Of a stretch of DNA of 38,222 nucleotides, positions 11,260 to 18,833 are shown one piece after another. How positions within the stretch are numbered: the stretch's first letter is position 1; every line of letters starts with the position of its first letter. Made by a program: the position numbers and the translations under genes. Under the pieces are notes generated by a model that had not been told where the DNA came from, did no database searches, and was given only the letters and a program-made list of their open reading frames with translations. Source of the DNA: Streptomyces ochraceiscleroticus (lineage in GTDB: Bacteria > Actinomycetota > Actinomycetes > Streptomycetales > Streptomycetaceae); NCBI RefSeq assembly GCF_000720485.1, contig NZ_JOAX01000048.1, positions 1 through 38,222 of the forward strand, read 5' to 3'.

Positions 11260-11801
11260 CCTACGGCCATCAACTGCCCACGGCCAGGCTTTAAACGGCC
11301 CGAGATCGCGAGTCGCACGGGCGTCGAGGCCGATGTCGTGGGTGGCGCACCACAGGTCCCGCAGCTTCGGTCAATGAGCCATCCCAGGAAGCCGAAGCGT
11401 CCGCGCGAAGTCGTCCAGGGGCTCGATCGCCGCGGCGATCACTTCCGGATCGTCGTGATGCCCGCGGAGGCAGACGTCGGGGAGGCCGGGCGGGGTGTGC
11501 CAGTGGAGAGACGGACTTGCGCAGGGCTGTCCGTTCCCAGAAGACCTGAGCCGATGAGGTGCCTCTGATCTGCGTCTTGCCATTTCGGCCGGGACGCTTC
11601 GCAGCGTGGAGGGCCCAGTGGATCTGAACAGCGGTGAGCCTGTTCGGGTATGAGGTGGGGCCGTCCCAGTAGTTCTGTCCGGCCGATAGGTCCTGGCCTG
11701 GGGCTTCTCAGTTCCACTGGGAATCATCCAGTAGGGCGTTGTGGTCCTCCGGTGTCATCACGAGCATCAGTTCCAGCTCAGCAGCCCATACGTTCGGCCG
11801 C
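11260..11801. other. Intergenic stretch without an intact gene; possible gene remnant
   Basis: About 540 bp between the VOC and methyltransferase genes. One minus-strand open frame (11371-11727) ends in a plausible protein-like stretch (PLDDFARTLRLPGMAH) but begins in unstructured Arg/Pro/Ser-rich sequence and has no ribosome site, so it may be the tail of a decayed gene. The DNA is visibly less GC-rich than its neighbours: I counted 37 G+C in the 60 bases 11521-11580. No promoter, terminator or RNA was recognised. Confidence 0.4.
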
Positions 11802-12527
11802 ATGGCTGACGAATGTTTCGGGCATCCACGGCTCGCCGCGATCTATGACCCACTCGACCCCGATCGCAGCGATCTCGACGCGTACGTCCAGATGACGGAG
11901 GAGTTCGGGGCACGTCAAGTGCTGGACATCGGCTGTGGAACAGGCGTGTTCGCGCTTCTGCTGGCTGAACGCGAGATCGAAGTCGTGGGTGTCGATCCCG
12001 CCCAAGCGTCCATCGACGTGGCCCGAGCCAAACCGGGCAGCGAGCGAGTGCGCTGGATCTGTGGCGATGCGACCACACTCCCGCCGATGCGAGTCGACCT
12101 GGCAACCATGACGGCGAACGCCGCCCAGCAGATCATCGATCCGCCAGCATGGCGCGAGACCCTGCGTGGCGCGTACGAAGCACTACGGCCCGGCGGCCGT
12201 CTAGTGTTCGAGACCCGAGATCCAGCCAGACGCGCCTGGGAGGGGTGGAACCGCGAAGCCTCATACCGCGTGACGGAGATCCCGGATATTGGCGCCGTCG
12301 AGAGCTGGGTCCAGGTAATCGAGGTGAGCGAGCCGCTGGTGACGTTCCGCTGGACCTACGTGTTCGCTGCCGACGGGGAGGTAATGACGTCGGACTCCAC
12401 CTTGCGCTTCCGTGAGCGGCAGGAGGTCGAGACGGAGCTGATCGCGCAGGGCTATGAGGTGGAGGGCGTTCGCGACGCGCCTGACAGGCCAGGCAAGGAG
12501 TTCGTCTTCGTCGCGCGACGCCCATAG
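11802..12527 (+). CDS. Class I SAM-dependent methyltransferase
   Basis: A 241-residue enzyme. Motif I is VLDIGCGTGVFALLLAER, the acidic residue ending strand 2 is in EVVGVDPA, and motif IV/V is DLATMTANAAQQII ... GAYEALRPGGRLVFETRDP. It resembles the small-molecule methyltransferases of the UbiE/BioC class; the substrate is unknown. I chose the ATG at 11802, where the fold starts; an upstream GTG (11739) would add Ser-rich residues. Codon use is less GC-rich than in neighbouring genes, which hints at recent acquisition together with the remnant upstream. Confidence 0.85.
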   Translation: MADECFGHPRLAAIYDPLDPDRSDLDAYVQMTEEFGARQVLDIGCGTGVFALLLAEREIEVVGVDPAQASIDVARAKPGSERVRWICGDATTLPPMRVDLATMTANAAQQIIDPPAWRETLRGAYEALRPGGRLVFETRDPARRAWEGWNREASYRVTEIPDIGAVESWVQVIEVSEPLVTFRWTYVFAADGEVMTSDSTLRFRERQEVETELIAQGYEVEGVRDAPDRPGKEFVFVARRP

Positions 12528-12669
12528 GCCAGCCCACGAGAGACCTTGCCGCGCAGATTGATCGGGACTCGATCACATCGCCGAGCAGATCCAGCGGGAA
12601 GCCCTCACAAGCACTGGGAACGGACAAGCGTCACGGGACGCGCCAACGGCCTGCCGCGCCGGTCGGAAC

Positions 12670-12697
12670 ACTTTTGCTAGCGGGTGCTTGCAAAAGT
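12670..12697 (+). promoter_or_regulatory. Inverted repeat upstream of the XRE regulator gene
   Basis: ACTTTTGC (12670-12677) and GCAAAAGT (12690-12697) form a perfect 8-bp inverted repeat with a 12-bp spacer, ending 25 bp before the ATG. A nearby pair TAGCGGG/TAGCGAA adds direct-repeat character. The position and AT-rich arms in GC-rich DNA suggest an autoregulatory operator overlapping the promoter. Confidence 0.55.
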
Positions 12698-12722
12698 TAG
12701 CGAAGGGGTGCAGGATCGAGGC

Positions 12723-13229
12723 ATGGCATCACTCAACGTCGGCAATCTCGGGGAGTTCCTGCGGGAGCAGCGGCGCAATGCGCAGCTCAGCCTCCGGCAG
12801 CTCGCCGATGCCGCCGGGGTGTCCAATCCGTACCTCAGCCAGATCGAGCGCGGTCTGCGCAAGCCGAGCGCGGAGATCCTGCAGCAGCTGGCGAAGGCCC
12901 TGCGGATCTCGGCCGAGACCCTGTATGTACAGGCGGGGATACTCGACGAGCGGCGGGACCCGGACGGGCTGGAAGTGCACAGCGCGATCCTGACCGATCC
13001 GGCCCTGAACGAGAAGCAGAAGCAGGTGCTGCTGCAGATCTACGAGTCGTTCCGCAAGGAGAACGGCTACAGCTCGGACATCGCGCGCGCCGAGGGTCTG
13101 GACCTCGACCGGACCGCGCCGGAAGGCGAGCACGGCAGCGGCGACGAGCAGGGCAGTACGCGCAAGGGCAGTACGGGCAAGGGCAAGAAGGGCACCCAAG
13201 AGGCCGACGGCGACCCGCACGCCACCTGA
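12723..13229 (+). CDS. XRE-family transcriptional regulator (Rv0474-like)
   Basis: A 168-residue protein with one Cro/CI helix-turn-helix at residues about 9-63 (LGEFLREQRRNAQLSLRQLADAAGVSNPYLSQIERGL as the core). A short helical region follows (NEKQKQVLLQIYESFRKEN), then a charged Gly/Ser/Lys-rich tail. I chose the ATG at 12723 because MASLNVGNLGEFL begins the family; an earlier ATG at 12684 lies in the upstream inverted-repeat region. It is followed after 28 bp by the HbhA-like gene and then a DUF2516 gene, the same order as Rv0474-Rv0475-Rv0476 of mycobacteria. Confidence 0.9.
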   Translation: MASLNVGNLGEFLREQRRNAQLSLRQLADAAGVSNPYLSQIERGLRKPSAEILQQLAKALRISAETLYVQAGILDERRDPDGLEVHSAILTDPALNEKQKQVLLQIYESFRKENGYSSDIARAEGLDLDRTAPEGEHGSGDEQGSTRKGSTGKGKKGTQEADGDPHAT

Positions 13230-13257
13230 GCAACCGATTCCAGGAGGAAGAACCGCC

Positions 13258-13884
13258 ATGGCCATCACCGACGACCTCCGCAAGACGCTGACCGACCCCA
13301 CCCCGCTGTACGCCCTGGCCGGCACGGCCGACCTCGCCGGCGAGAAGCTCAAGGAGGTCCCGGCGCTGGTGGACCGCCTCCGCGCCGAGGCGCCCAAGCG
13401 CTTCGAGGAGGTACGCACCACCGACGCCAAGGCCGTGCAGGACCGCTTCTCCAAGCAGGCCAAGGAGGCCCAGGACAAGCTGTACGAGCTGCTGGGCTCC
13501 CTGGACACCGACCTCAAGAAGATCCGCGAGCAGGCCCAGGACATCGCGCTGCAGGGCGTGGGCCGCGCGGCCGAGTACGCCGTCAAGGTGCGCGAGGGCT
13601 ACGACGAGCTCGCCGAGCGCGGCCGCGGCGCCGTGCAGACCTGGCGCGGCGAGGTCGCGGACGAGATCGAGGAGCTGGCGGTCGCGGTCGAGCCGGAGAC
13701 CGAGCAGGAGCAGAAGGCCGGCGCGGCCAAGTCCGAGCCGGCCAAGGCGGGGGAGACCAAGGCCGGGGAGGCCAAGCCGGCCGCCGCCAAGGACGGGGCC
13801 GAGGCCAAGTCCGAGCCCGCGAAGAAGCCGGCGCCGGCCGCCCGCAAGACGACGGCCAAGAAGACCACGCCGCCGGCGAAGTAA
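13258..13884 (+). CDS. HbhA-like coiled-coil protein with Lys/Ala/Pro tail
   Basis: A 208-residue protein. Residues about 1-150 are helical and heptad-rich (LRAEAPKRFEEVRTTDAKAV, KQAKEAQDKLYELLGSLDTD). Residues about 150-208 are Lys/Ala/Pro-rich, ending KKPAPAARKTTAKKTTPPAK. Both the architecture and the flanking genes match the mycobacterial heparin-binding haemagglutinin HbhA, whose lysine-rich tail binds sulfated glycans. In a saprophyte the tail more probably contacts DNA, polyanions or the envelope (inference). The ATG at 13258 follows a strong AGGAGG. A strong hairpin terminator lies 28 bp downstream. Confidence 0.85.
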   Translation: MAITDDLRKTLTDPTPLYALAGTADLAGEKLKEVPALVDRLRAEAPKRFEEVRTTDAKAVQDRFSKQAKEAQDKLYELLGSLDTDLKKIREQAQDIALQGVGRAAEYAVKVREGYDELAERGRGAVQTWRGEVADEIEELAVAVEPETEQEQKAGAAKSEPAKAGETKAGEAKPAAAKDGAEAKSEPAKKPAPAARKTTAKKTTPPAK

Positions 13885-13911
13885 GTCACGGGGCCCACGG
13901 GGCCAGGAGAG

Positions 13912-13942
13912 CGGGCCGGGCACGTACGACGTGCCCGGCCCG
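13912..13942 (+). terminator. Hairpin terminator after the HbhA-like gene
   Basis: A perfect 14-bp stem (13912-13925 with 13929-13942, core GCCGGGCACGT) closes on a 3-base ACG loop. It lies between the HbhA-like and DUF2516 genes. It also contains the GTG at 13931, the most distal possible start of the next gene, which argues against that start. Confidence 0.75.
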
Positions 13943-13996
13943 TTCTACCGGTACGGTGACGAGGACAGTCCGACGGTCAACGGGTGGTGGAACGGC

Positions 13997-14341
13997 ATGC
14001 TGATCCAGGGATTCAACAATCTGCTGTGGCTGATTTCGCTCGGCATGCTGGTGTTCAGCGCGTTCGCGTTCGTCGACTCCGCCATCCGCCGCGAGGACGC
14101 CTACCGCGCCGCCGACAAGAAGACCAAGCCGTTCTGGCTGATCATTCTGGGCCTGGCGACGCTGGTCAACGTGCTCTTCGGAGTCATGGCGTTCCTGCCG
14201 ATCATCGGTCTGATCGCGACGATCGTGTACATGGTCGACGTCCGGCCCGCGCTCAAGCGGGTCTCCGGCGGCGGCAAGGGCCCGCGCCGCGGCGGCTCCA
14301 GCTCCGACGGCCCGTACGGCCCGTGGAACGGCGGCCGCTGA
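13997..14341 (+). CDS. DUF2516 family membrane protein (Rv0476-like)
   Basis: About 114 residues with two to three hydrophobic segments: LLWLISLGMLVFSAFAFVD, then WLIILGLATLVNVLFGVMAF and IIGLIATIVYMVDVRPAL, and a Gly/Arg/Ser tail ending PYGPWNGGR. The function of DUF2516 is unknown. I place the start at ATG 13997 (MLIQGFNNLLW) with GGTGG upstream; the longer frame starts at GTG 13931 inside the terminator hairpin. Its neighbour upstream is the HbhA-like gene as in mycobacteria, where this family is also found. Confidence 0.85.
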   Translation: MLIQGFNNLLWLISLGMLVFSAFAFVDSAIRREDAYRAADKKTKPFWLIILGLATLVNVLFGVMAFLPIIGLIATIVYMVDVRPALKRVSGGGKGPRRGGSSSDGPYGPWNGGR

Positions 14342-14353
14342 CCGCCTGGCGGG

Positions 14354-15823
14354 TTACCGGCCCTCGGCCCCACGCGCCTCGCGGTCCAGCAGCAGGACCG
14401 CGAGGTCGTCGGTGAGCTCGCCGCCGTTGAGGTCGCGCACCTCGGTGACGGCGGCGTCGAGCAGCGCCTCGCCGCGCAGGCCCGCGGCCATCCGGGCGGC
14501 CACGAGATCGACCATCCCGTCCTGGCCCAGGCGCTGGTTTCCGTCGCCGACCCGGCCCTCGATCATGCCGTCCGTGTACATCAGCAGGCTCCAGGAGCCG
14601 CCCAGCGCGATCTGATGGCGCGGCCAGCGGGCGCGCGGCAGCAGGCCGAGCGCGGGGCCGCCGCTCTCGTACGGGAGCAGCCGCGGCGGGCGGCCGGCCC
14701 GGGCCAGCAGCGGCGCCGGGTGGCCCGCCAGGCAGACCCCGGCGCTCCGCCCGTCCGGCGCGATGTCGACCGTGCACAGCGTCGCGAAGATCTCGTCGTT
14801 GTCGCGCTCGTTCTCCAGCACCTGCTGGAGGGTGGAGAGCAGCTCGTCGCCGCACAGGCCGGCGAAGGTCAACGCGCGCCAGGCGATACGGAGTTCGACG
14901 CCGAGCGCCGCCTCGTCGGGGCCGTGCCCGCAGACGTCGCCGATCATCGCGTGGACCGTGCCGTCGGGCGTGCGGACCGTGTCGTAGAAGTCGCCGCCGA
15001 GCAGCGCACGGCTGCGTCCCGGGCGGTACCGGGCGGCGAAGCGCAGGTCGGAGCCCTCCAGGAGGGGCGTGGGCAGCAGGCCGCGCTCCAGGCGCGCGTT
15101 CTCCTGGGCCCGCAGCCGGGACTCGGTGAGCTGGCGCTGCGCGAGGTCGGCGCGCTTGCGTTCCACGGCGTAGCGCACGACGCGGCTGAGCACGGCGCCG
15201 TCGAGCTGCTCGCGGGAGAGGTAGTCCTGCGCCCCGACCCGTACGGCCTCGGCGCCGCGCTCCGCGTCCGCCTCCGCGGTCAGCGCGAGCACGGCGTGGC
15301 GCGGCGCGAGCCGCAGGACCGCGCGCAGCGGCTCCAGCTCGTCCGGCGCCTCGCTCTCCTCGGCCTCCGGGCGGCTCTCCCGGTCCCCGGCCTCCCGCGC
15401 CTCCCGGCCCGGCATGGCCGCCAGGTCGAGCAGGACGCAGTGCACGTCGTCGGTGAGCAGCCGCTGGGCCTCGGTGAGGTTGCGGGCGGTGCGGACCCTG
15501 ACCTTGTGGCCCTGGCCGTCGGACATCTCCGGTACGGAGCTGGTGGGGTCCTCGCCGATCACCAGGAGGGTCAGCCCGTGGCTGCCGGTGCCCGGCGCGG
15601 CGTGCGCGGGGGTGTCGGCCGGGCCCGCGCCGTCCTGTGAGCGCGCGGAGTCCCCCAGCGCGGGGTCGCCCAGCGCGCGGTCTCCCAGCGCGGCGTCCCC
15701 CAGCCCGGCGCCGCCCGGCGCGGGCTCCCCCTGCGCCGGGCGCGCGGACTCGGGCGCGCTGTTCGCCGGGCCTGCAGCCGGTGGCAGCACGGCCGTGCGC
15801 TGACGCGGTCCGGGTACGGGCAT
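14354..15823 (-). CDS. PP2C/SpoIIE-type Ser/Thr phosphatase with degenerate receiver domain
   Basis: 489 residues from ATG 15823. Residues 1-80 are Pro/Ala/Gly-rich with a five-residue repeat (ALGDx). Residues about 84-222 form a response-regulator-like fold: D133 sits in the phosphoacceptor position (VLLDLAAMPG) and T182 is present, but the acidic pair is reduced to ED (91-92), the usual Lys after DYL is Arg204, and about 25 acidic residues are inserted after D133. A linker helix leads to a PP2C/SpoIIE phosphatase (about 245-485) with metal ligands at D278 (GGDFYD), D296 (GDVCGHG), D418 (YTDG) and D472/D473. It likely dephosphorylates an anti-anti-sigma factor. An earlier ATG at 15907 is possible. 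Confidence 0.85.
   Translation of the reverse strand: MPVPGPRQRTAVLPPAAGPANSAPESARPAQGEPAPGGAGLGDAALGDRALGDPALGDSARSQDGAGPADTPAHAAPGTGSHGLTLLVIGEDPTSSVPEMSDGQGHKVRVRTARNLTEAQRLLTDDVHCVLLDLAAMPGREAREAGDRESRPEAEESEAPDELEPLRAVLRLAPRHAVLALTAEADAERGAEAVRVGAQDYLSREQLDGAVLSRVVRYAVERKRADLAQRQLTESRLRAQENARLERGLLPTPLLEGSDLRFAARYRPGRSRALLGGDFYDTVRTPDGTVHAMIGDVCGHGPDEAALGVELRIAWRALTFAGLCGDELLSTLQQVLENERDNDEIFATLCTVDIAPDGRSAGVCLAGHPAPLLARAGRPPRLLPYESGGPALGLLPRARWPRHQIALGGSWSLLMYTDGMIEGRVGDGNQRLGQDGMVDLVAARMAAGLRGEALLDAAVTEVRDLNGGELTDDLAVLLLDREARGAEGR
15651..15740 (-). repeat. 15-bp tandem repeat in the phosphatase N-terminus
   Basis: Six 15-bp units (starting with tcccccagcgcgggg) run in frame; four are close copies and the last two are decayed. 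They encode the repeated pentapeptide ALGDx in the disordered N-terminal region. Confidence 0.75.
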
Positions 15824-16169
15824 GTCCTCTGGTTCCTTCCCTCCCCCCGAGGGTGCGGCGGCGGTGACCGACCGGCGCACCACCGTGCCCGGTCCCGCGC
15901 CGCTCATTGGTCCTACGAGCGGTGCGCCACCGGGCACTGGAAGGCGACCTTAGCGCCAGTACGGGCCCGTACGGAATGGCGGACGACACGCAGGCCCGGC
16001 CATAAACCGGGGTACGGCGGCGATTTGGCCGTCCTGGGGAGAAATGCGGAATGACGAACATCACCCCGGGCACACGCTCGGCGACCGGACGGTGACGGTG
16101 TTTTTCCGTCCCGATGCCGGAATCCGAGCGCGGACACAGCGCGCACACAGCGCAATACGGTACGTCGGG

Positions 16170-17243
16170 TCAGCGCTTCGCGTCCGGCCGTACGACGCCC
16201 AGGATCCGCATCGATCCGGCGCCGGCGAGGGTCACTTGGCGGCCGGGGCGCGGGGCGTGCACGATCGCGCCGTCGCCCAGGTACATGCCCACATGGCTGG
16301 CGTCCTCGTGGTAAATGATCAGATCGCCGGGGCGCATGTCCTCGATACCGATGTGCGGCAGTTGCCGCCACTGTTCCTGTGACGTGCGCGGAATGGGATG
16401 GCCCGCCGATTCCCACGCGCGCATCGTGAGTCCGGAACAGTCGAAGGTGTCCGGGCCTTCCGCGCCCCACACGTAATCCTTGCCGATCTGTTCCGTCGCG
16501 TAGGAAATCGCCTTCTTGCCCGCTGCGGACGCGGTACCACCGATGTCGGCCAGGATTCCGGAATCCAGCCATTTCGTCTGCGCCTGCCGGGCGCGGTCCT
16601 CTTCCAGCTTCTTCAGCCGGGCCTTTTCCGCGGCCTTCAGGCGCGACTCGATCCGCTCCGCCGCGTCGATCTTCTGCTCGATGTCCTTCTTCGCCGCGGC
16701 CTTCTTCTTCCGCTCTTTCTCCAGCTTCTCCCAGCGCTTGGTGGCGTCCTCGGCGTAGTCCTGAAGATCGTTCTCCGTGCGCGCCAGTTGCCCCAGTACG
16801 CCGCGGACCGCGTGCTGTCCCTTGCGGGCGAGCGTGGCGTGATCGAGGAACCCTTCCGGGTCCTTGTCCAGCATCAGTTTCGCCTCGGCGGGCAGGCCGC
16901 CGCCGCGGTATTGCGCACTGGCCAGCGAGCCGGCCCGCCGCTGTGATTCCTTGCGTTTGTGCTGCGTACTGACGATGTTCTTCGCCAGCTTCACGATGCC
17001 CTTCTGCTGGCGCTCGACCTGTTCCTTTGCGGCGTTGTACGCGTCGGTGGCCCGCTCGGCGCGGCGGTAGAGGCCATCGATCTTCTTGCGTACCTCCTCC
17101 AGGTCCCGCGTGCTCGCGGGGGCCGGGTCGGCGTACGCCGCCGGTACCGGGCCCGCCAGGGCGCCCGTCGCGCACAGCACCACGGCCGCGCAGACCACCG
17201 CCGCGCCCCGCCCCACGTTCCGCCGTTCCACCGGGCTCCTCAC
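16170..17243 (-). CDS. Secreted NlpC/P60 peptidoglycan endopeptidase with coiled-coil region
   Basis: 357 residues. A signal peptide spans residues 1-38 (hydrophobic AAVVCAAVVLCATGALA, likely cleavage after AYA). Residues about 45-220 are charged coiled coil, which in RipA/CwlO-type hydrolases controls activity. The NlpC/P60 domain (about 245-357) has catalytic C269 (DTFDCSGL), H317 (ASHVGMYLG) and H329 (AIVHAPRPG). It should cut D-Glu-mDAP/LL-DAP stem-peptide bonds outside the membrane. The GTG at 17243 follows GGAGGT. It is divergent from pstS across 373 bp that contain the PHO boxes, so it could share phosphate control, though the boxes are placed for pstS. Confidence 0.92.
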   Translation of the reverse strand: MRSPVERRNVGRGAAVVCAAVVLCATGALAGPVPAAYADPAPASTRDLEEVRKKIDGLYRRAERATDAYNAAKEQVERQQKGIVKLAKNIVSTQHKRKESQRRAGSLASAQYRGGGLPAEAKLMLDKDPEGFLDHATLARKGQHAVRGVLGQLARTENDLQDYAEDATKRWEKLEKERKKKAAAKKDIEQKIDAAERIESRLKAAEKARLKKLEEDRARQAQTKWLDSGILADIGGTASAAGKKAISYATEQIGKDYVWGAEGPDTFDCSGLTMRAWESAGHPIPRTSQEQWRQLPHIGIEDMRPGDLIIYHEDASHVGMYLGDGAIVHAPRPGRQVTLAGAGSMRILGVVRPDAKR

Positions 17244-17433
17244 GGGCCACCTCCGGTCATCTCGCCGTACGCGTCATCCGGGGCGCCGGCGCCCCACCCT
17301 GCAGCGGACCTCAGCCGCGGATGCTGCCATACCGGCCGGTAATGCAGAAGAGCAGCGCATCACTTCTTCCGGGGGATCACCCTCCGGTCCGGTGCGCACC
17401 GGGCAAATCGGCCACACCCATCCGACGGCCGAG

Positions 17434-17488
17434 GTTCACCCCGCGTTCACTCTGCTCCTTCGGCGGCTTCACCTGACCTGCCTAATTT
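17434..17488 (+). promoter_or_regulatory. PHO box (PhoP-binding direct repeats) and -10 of pstS
   Basis: Four 11-bp units in register, starting at 17434, 17445, 17456 and 17467: GTTCACCCCGC, GTTCACTCTGC, a degenerate TCCTTCGGCGG and CTTCACCTGAC. This matches the Streptomyces PhoP consensus (GTTCACC-type direct repeats every 11 bp). The TAATTT at 17483-17488 fits a -10 element, with the repeats over the -35. The rest of the 373-bp gap between the NlpC/P60 and pstS genes shows nothing else I recognise. Confidence 0.85.
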
Positions 17489-17616
17489 CGGCCTTACCGA
17501 GTGCGCGTCATGCCCGGAAGGCGGCGCGGCACCGCATAGCTGGATACCTCAACTGATTCATTTCACGGCCCAGCACGCCACTGACCACGGCGGGCCCCAG
17601 GAAGGAACTCTCGACA

Positions 17617-18738
17617 GTGAAGCTTCAGCGCAAGACCCGGGTTCGCGCCCTCGCCGTTGGCGCTCTCGCCGTCTCCGGAGCCCTGGCCCTCTCGGCGTGC
17701 GGCTCGGACGACACCACGGGCGGCCCCGGCGCCTCGTCCGCCAAGGCCGCGAACATCAAGTGCGACGGCAAGGGCAAGCTCCTCGCCTCCGGCTCCTCGG
17801 CTCAGAAGAACGCCATGGACGTCTGGGTGCAGAACTACTCCGGCGCCTGCAAGGACACCGAGATCAACTACCAGCCCACGGGCTCCGGTGCCGGTGTCAC
17901 CACCTTCCTGCAGGGCCAGACCGCCTTCGCCGGCTCCGACTCGGCGCTCGAGCCGGGGGAGGTCGAGAAGTCGAAGCAGCTCTGCAAGACCGGCCAGGGC
18001 ATCAACCTGCCGATGGTCGGCGGCCCGGTCGCCATCGGCTACAACGTCCCGGGTGTCGAGGACCTCGTCCTGGACGCGGAGACCCTCGCCAAGATCTTCG
18101 ACTCGAAGATCACCAAGTGGAACGACCCGGCGATCAAGAAGCTCAACCCCAGCGCCAAGCTGCCTGACCTGAAGATCCAGGCGTTCCACCGCTCGGACGA
18201 GTCCGGCACCACCAAGAACCTCACCGAGTACTTCAAGGCGGCCGCGCCCAAGGACTGGAAGCACGAGCCCGACAAGGCCTGGGCGGGCAAGGGCGGCCAG
18301 GCCGCCTCCGGCTCCTCCGGCGTCTCCTCGCAGGTCAAGCAGACCGCCGGCGCGATCTCCTACTTCGAGCTCTCCTACGCCGAGTCCAGCCAGGTGAACA
18401 CCGTCAAGCTGGACACCGGTGCCAAGGAGCCGGTCGAGGCCAACGTCGACAACGCTTCCAAGGCCATCGCCGAGGCCAAGCGGGTCGGCAAGGGCAACGA
18501 CCACGCCATGGAGCTGGCCTACGACACCAAGGCCGAGGGTGCCTACCCGATCACCCTGGTGACCTACGAGATCGCCTGCGACAAGGGCAACAAGAAGGAG
18601 ACCCTGCCGGCGACCAAGTCCTTCCTGACCTACATGGCCAGCGAGGACGGCCAGGCCGCGCTGAAGGAGCTGGGCTACGCCCCGCTGCCCACCGAGATCG
18701 CCGAGCAGGTCCGCAAGACCGTCTCGACGCTCTCCTGA
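17617..18738 (+). CDS. pstS: Phosphate ABC transporter substrate-binding lipoprotein PstS
   Basis: 373 residues. A lipoprotein signal peptide ends in LALSAC with C28 as the lipid attachment site. The phosphate-binding loops are recognisable: SGSSAQKNAMD, PTGSGAGVTTF, AGSDSALE and FHRSDESGTTKNL. It captures phosphate outside the membrane for PstCA. The GTG at 17617 lies about 11 bases after GGAAGG. It is the first gene of pstSCAB. The 95-bp gap to pstC is larger than the others, as often seen where transcription is partly attenuated to give more PstS. The PHO-box promoter upstream indicates PhoR-PhoP induction under phosphate limitation. Confidence 0.96.
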   Translation: MKLQRKTRVRALAVGALAVSGALALSACGSDDTTGGPGASSAKAANIKCDGKGKLLASGSSAQKNAMDVWVQNYSGACKDTEINYQPTGSGAGVTTFLQGQTAFAGSDSALEPGEVEKSKQLCKTGQGINLPMVGGPVAIGYNVPGVEDLVLDAETLAKIFDSKITKWNDPAIKKLNPSAKLPDLKIQAFHRSDESGTTKNLTEYFKAAAPKDWKHEPDKAWAGKGGQAASGSSGVSSQVKQTAGAISYFELSYAESSQVNTVKLDTGAKEPVEANVDNASKAIAEAKRVGKGNDHAMELAYDTKAEGAYPITLVTYEIACDKGNKKETLPATKSFLTYMASEDGQAALKELGYAPLPTEIAEQVRKTVSTLS

Positions 18739-18833
18739 CCCACCGGGCGGCGGCCGGCGCGCCACGCGCAGGCCGCCGCCCGTCCGGTGCACCGCCGCCT
18801 GGAGCCCACCGGCTCCGCAGACCGGAGAACCCC

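Noticed and set aside
11371..11727. Minus-strand 118-codon frame as an intact gene
   Set aside because: No ribosome site and an N-terminal half that looks random; kept only as a possible remnant.
17244..17433. c-di-AMP (ydaO) riboswitch ahead of the NlpC/P60 gene, as known for some actinobacterial wall hydrolases
   Set aside because: I looked for the conserved ydaO core on the minus strand and did not find it.
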